Shown piece by piece: positions 10,001 through 10,807 of a stretch of DNA of 10,807 nucleotides. A program made the position numbers and the translations under genes. Under the pieces are notes generated by a model that did not search any database, was not told where the DNA came from, and saw nothing but the letters and a program-made list of their open reading frames with translations. Each line of letters opens with the position of its first letter. The first letter of the stretch is position 1. The DNA is from Streptomyces sp. WM4235. Its GTDB lineage: Bacteria; Actinomycetota; Actinomycetes; Streptomycetales; Streptomycetaceae. The DNA lies in the NCBI RefSeq assembly GCF_001279725.1, contig NZ_LGDE01000037.1, positions 1 to 10,807 of the forward strand, in the 5' to 3' direction.

Positions 10001-10807
10001 TTCTGGAACGGGGTCCGCGGCTCCAGCACCTCGTCCGGCCCGTACTCCAGGATCGCGGTGACGTGCGAGGTGACCAGCTCGGAGACGGCGCGGTCCCGCT
10101 CGGCCTCGGACAGCCGGGCGAGGCGCGCGCCGAGTGCGCCGCGCGGGCCGGCGGCCGGCTCCTCGGCGGTGTCGGCCCCCGGGAGGGGCAGCGGGGCCGT
10201 CTTGCGGGCGGCGGCGTCGAACCAGTGCCGGCGGCGCTGGAACGCGTACGTGGGCAGGGAGACCCGACGGGCGCCGGTCCCCGCGTACAGCACGCCCCAA
10301 TCGACGTCGGCGCCGCGCGTGAACGCGGTCGCGACGGCCGTCAGCAGCGTCTGCACCTCCGGGCGCCCCGCGCGCAGTGCCGGGGTGCCCTCGGCGAGGG
10401 CGCTGAGGACGGCGTCGGGGCCGATCTCCAGGAAGGTGTCGGCGCCCAGCGACCTCAGGGTGGCGACCGCGTCCGCGAACCGGACGGCGCCGCGGACCTG
10501 GTCGGTCCAGTAGCAGGGGGTGCGCAGGTCGTCGCCGGAGGCGAGCTTCCCGGTGAGGGCGGAGACGACGGGGATCCGCGGCTCGTTGTAGGTGAGGTCC
10601 TTCGCCACCTTGTGGAAGGGCTTGAGCATCGCGTCCATGTGGGGGGAGTGGAAGGCGTGCGAGACCGTCAGGCGCTTGGTCTTGCGGCCCAGTTCGGCGA
10701 GCTTCTCGGCGACCTTGAGGGCGGCTTCCTCGTCGCCGGAGACGACGACGGAGGTCGGGCCGTTGACGGCGGCGATCGAGAGCCGGTCCTCCAGGCCTTC
10801 GAGGAGC
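1..10807 (-). CDS. Modular type I polyketide synthase, internal fragment (partial at both ends)
   Basis: This is an internal piece of a giant modular PKS, a cytoplasmic assembly-line enzyme that builds a polyketide by repeated decarboxylative condensation of acyl-CoA units. One frame stays open from 10806 to 1 (3602 codons), with neither start nor stop, so the gene continues past both edges. Domain order is AT-ACP / KS-AT-DH-KR-ACP / KS-AT-DH-KR. Every catalytic motif I located (KS Cys at 9298-9300 and 4105-4107, AT Ser at 7933-7935 and 2743-2745, ACP Ser at 9985-9987 and 4801-4803, KR Tyr at 5308-5310 and 70-72) lies in this same frame, which argues against a frameshift. Modules are separated only by short linkers, so they belong to one polypeptide. 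ATs look malonyl-specific, KRs B-type, and no ER is present, which predicts two consecutive double bonds. Product and gene name cannot be assigned. Promoter and ribosome binding site lie beyond the right edge. Confidence 0.97.
1087..1953 (-). other. Module C dehydratase (DH)
   Basis: This domain dehydrates the beta-hydroxy intermediate of module C to an alkene. It is about 289 residues, from [15 protein letters not shown] to [11 protein letters not shown]. The catalytic His is in [18 protein letters not shown] (1831-1833, residue 2992). Here HxxxGxxxxP is perfect, with Gly at 1819-1821 and Pro at 1804-1806, unlike the DH of module B. The catalytic Asp is in [13 protein letters not shown] (1327-1329) with the partner His at 1315-1317, and YGPAFQGL is present. 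All hallmarks of an active DH are seen. Confidence 0.95.
1430..1471 (-). repeat. 42-bp exact direct repeat, copy in module C DH
   Basis: The 42 bases are identical to 6623-6664 in the DH of module B. They encode the YGPAFQGLT neighbourhood, including [11 protein letters not shown]. Identity at third codon positions goes beyond what protein conservation needs, which suggests module duplication or later gene conversion. Confidence 0.85.
1984..3042 (-). other. Module C acyltransferase (AT), malonyl-CoA specific
   Basis: This domain loads the extender unit for module C. It runs from [19 protein letters not shown] (T at 3028-3030) to [16 protein letters not shown]. The nucleophilic Ser is in [17 protein letters not shown] (2743-2745, residue 2688). 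The specificity motif [14 protein letters not shown] (V at 2449-2451, last H of HAFH at 2434-2436) and [17 protein letters not shown] fit the malonyl-specific group. A 23-base tract over HAFH (2429-2451) is identical in module B and differs from module A only at its flank, so this specificity patch is strongly conserved at DNA level. An unbranched C2 unit is expected. Confidence 0.95.
3340..4626 (-). other. Module C ketosynthase (KS)
   Basis: This KS is elongating and takes the chain from the module B ACP. It is about 429 residues, from [16 protein letters not shown] (first D at 4624-4626) to [18 protein letters not shown]. The catalytic triad is complete: Cys in [16 protein letters not shown] (4105-4107, residue 2234), His in [12 protein letters not shown] (3700-3702) and His in [12 protein letters not shown] (3580-3582). 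It shares several long exact or near-exact DNA tracts with the KS of module B, mainly in the second half of the domain. It is followed by a conserved KS-AT linker (3339-3043) with [20 protein letters not shown]. Confidence 0.97.
3470..3509 (-). repeat. 40-bp exact direct repeat, copy in module C KS
   Basis: The 40 bases are identical to 8663-8702 in the KS of module B. They encode the [13 protein letters not shown] segment near the KS C-terminus. Similarity continues on both sides with scattered mismatches. Also about 5.2 kb from its partner. Confidence 0.85.
4690..4929 (-). other. Module B acyl carrier protein (ACP)
   Basis: This carrier domain holds the module B intermediate during reduction and dehydration and passes it to the module C KS. 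It is about 80 residues, from [18 protein letters not shown] to [10 protein letters not shown]. The phosphopantetheine attachment motif [18 protein letters not shown] is canonical; the modified serine is TCG at 4801-4803 (residue 2002), preceded by the normal Asp at 4804-4806. The end [21 protein letters not shown] is also typical. About 20 residues of basic linker ([11 protein letters not shown]) join it to the next KS, so modules B and C are on the same polypeptide. Confidence 0.96.
5140..6261 (-). other. Module B ketoreductase (KR), B-type, structural plus catalytic subdomains
   Basis: This domain reduces the beta-keto group with NADPH. The structural subdomain starts at [11 protein letters not shown] and includes [21 protein letters not shown]. 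It leads straight into the catalytic Rossmann fold at [13 protein letters not shown] (5754-5716), leaving no room for an ER. The catalytic set is complete: Lys in [12 protein letters not shown], a Ser pair in VLFSSVSG, Tyr in [11 protein letters not shown] (5308-5310, residue 1833) and the following Asn. The motif AGVLDDAT (LDD at 5481-5473) marks a B-type KR; with an unbranched substrate it should give the D (usually 3R) alcohol that DH turns into a trans alkene. The domain closes with [13 protein letters not shown] minor oddity is VVAADAADR where AACDVxDR is usual; the Asp is kept. A linker of about 70 residues, including a run of Ala/Gly, leads to the ACP. Confidence 0.95.
6286..7143 (-). 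other. Module B dehydratase (DH), with variant HxxxGxxxxP motif
   Basis: This domain removes water from the beta-hydroxyacyl-ACP made by the module B KR, leaving an alpha,beta double bond. It is a double-hotdog domain of about 286 residues, from [11 protein letters not shown] to [11 protein letters not shown]. The catalytic His is in [18 protein letters not shown] (7024-7026, residue 1261) and the catalytic Asp is in [12 protein letters not shown] (6520-6522) with the partner His four residues on (6508-6510). YGPAFQGL, the third conserved DH signature, is present. The N-terminal motif departs from the consensus: the conserved Gly four residues after His is Thr (7012-7014), with a Gly one place earlier, and the Pro is followed by Ala rather than Gly. 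Both catalytic residues are kept, so activity is likely but less certain than for the DH of module C. Confidence 0.93.
6623..6664 (-). repeat. 42-bp exact direct repeat, copy in module B DH
   Basis: Partner of 1430-1471, in the same orientation and at the equivalent place in the module B DH. The two copies are about 5.2 kb apart, one module length, so recombination between them would delete or add exactly one module in frame. Confidence 0.85.
7174..8232 (-). other. Module B acyltransferase (AT), malonyl-CoA specific
   Basis: This domain selects the extender unit for module B and transfers it to the module B ACP. It starts near [20 protein letters not shown] (T at 8218-8220). The nucleophilic Ser is in [17 protein letters not shown] (7933-7935, residue 958). 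The specificity motif is [13 protein letters not shown] (V at 7639-7641, second H of HAFH at 7624-7626). The domain ends with [25 protein letters not shown] (rather than GHSQG) and a [15 protein letters not shown] segment all agree with malonyl-CoA specificity, so the unit added should carry no alpha-methyl branch. The assignment is by motif only. Confidence 0.95.
8536..9816 (-). other. Module B ketosynthase (KS)
   Basis: This domain takes the chain from the module A ACP and condenses it with the malonyl unit on its own ACP. It is about 427 residues, normal for the family, running from [16 protein letters not shown] (first D at 9814-9816) to [18 protein letters not shown]. The active-site Cys is in [16 protein letters not shown] (Cys at 9298-9300, residue 503). 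The two catalytic histidines are in [12 protein letters not shown] (8893-8895) and [12 protein letters not shown] (8773-8775). The Cys is present, not Gln, so this is an elongating KS rather than a KSQ loading domain. A small oddity is TTDTACS where TVDTACS is usual (module C has the usual form). It is followed by the conserved KS-AT linker (8535-8233) containing [19 protein letters not shown]. Confidence 0.97.
8663..8702 (-). repeat. 40-bp exact direct repeat, copy in module B KS
   Basis: Partner of 3470-3509, same orientation and equivalent position in the module B KS. The spacing equals one full module, as for the DH repeat pair. Confidence 0.85.
9862..10125 (-). other. Module A acyl carrier protein (ACP) with atypical GFSS motif
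   Basis: This is the carrier domain that holds the growing chain on a phosphopantetheine arm. It follows the AT after about 30 residues of Pro/Ala/Gly-rich linker, with no KR, DH or ER in between. Helix I begins near [14 protein letters not shown]. The attachment motif reads [16 protein letters not shown], and the domain closes with [19 protein letters not shown], which is typical of PKS ACPs. The serine expected to carry the arm is residue 274 (TCG, 9985-9987). The residue before it, normally Asp in the (D)SL/(D)SM motif, is Ser (AGC, 9988-9990); the ACP of module B has the usual GFDSM. The fold looks intact, so I expect a working ACP, but the change may affect recognition by the phosphopantetheinyl transferase or partner domains. 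A linker of about 15 residues ([13 protein letters not shown]) leads to the next KS. Confidence 0.92.
10219..10806 (-). other. Module A acyltransferase (AT), C-terminal part, malonyl-type
   Basis: This is the C-terminal half of an AT domain, residues 1-196. The domain loads an extender unit from acyl-CoA onto the ACP that follows. The catalytic GHSxG serine lies upstream of the window. Visible are a segment starting [18 protein letters not shown], the specificity motif [10 protein letters not shown] (V at 10663-10665), and the closing post-AT signature [13 protein letters not shown] ending at 10219. In this family HAFH at that position marks malonyl-CoA-specific ATs, whereas YASH marks methylmalonyl. 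The stretch after HAFH is richer in Lys than in the other two ATs and has PCYW where they have SPDYW or SPEYW, so it is the most divergent of the three. If this is a loading module, the same motif would mean decarboxylated malonate (acetate) as starter. Confidence 0.9.

Noticed and set aside
8168..10300. Minus-strand open frame of 710 codons overlapping module A ACP and module B KS
   Set aside because: It is in a different frame from the PKS, is Arg/Gly/Ala-rich with low complexity, and the PKS frame covers the same bases with all catalytic motifs. A high-G+C shadow frame.
1..10807. CRISPR array, tRNA or rRNA, insertion sequence, prophage or terminator
   Set aside because: Coding sequence fills the whole window. 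The only repeats are homologous domain segments, and I saw no inverted-repeat ends, transposase motifs or RNA gene signatures.

Overview
The window is one uninterrupted stretch of a very large protein-coding gene on the minus strand. It reads in a single frame from base 10806 down to base 1, 3602 codons, with no start and no stop codon. The product is a multimodular type I polyketide synthase (PKS). The very high G+C content, the codon use (CTC/CTG Leu and GCC/GCG Ala dominate) and the domain style point to an actinomycete, most likely Streptomyces or a close relative. I cannot name the species or the natural product.

In the direction of translation (right to left) the layout is as follows. 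Module A is cut by the right edge: AT (C-terminal part, 10806-10219), then ACP (10125-9862), with no reductive domain between them. Module B is complete: KS (9816-8536), AT (8232-7174), DH (7143-6286), KR (6261-5140), ACP (4929-4690). Module C is cut by the left edge: KS (4626-3340), AT (3042-1984), DH (1953-1087), KR (1062-1). Modules A-B and B-C are joined by short linkers inside one chain, so no docking domains or gene boundaries fall here. Residue numbers below count from the first full codon (10806-10804 = residue 1).

All three ATs carry the HAFH signature of malonyl-CoA-specific enzymes. Both KS domains have the full Cys-His-His triad. Both KRs have the LDD motif of B-type ketoreductases, and no ER is present. 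Modules B and C should therefore each add an unbranched two-carbon unit and leave a (probably trans) double bond, giving a conjugated diene or part of a longer polyene. Module A should pass on an unreduced beta-keto unit, or it may be a loading module; the part that would decide this lies outside the window.

There are no intergenic regions, RNA genes, mobile elements, promoters or terminators. The points worth a second look are two motif deviations (ACP of module A, DH of module B), the unknown nature of module A, and tracts of near-identity between modules B and C that look like module duplication or gene conversion. I see no sign of a non-PKS or otherwise new kind of system.
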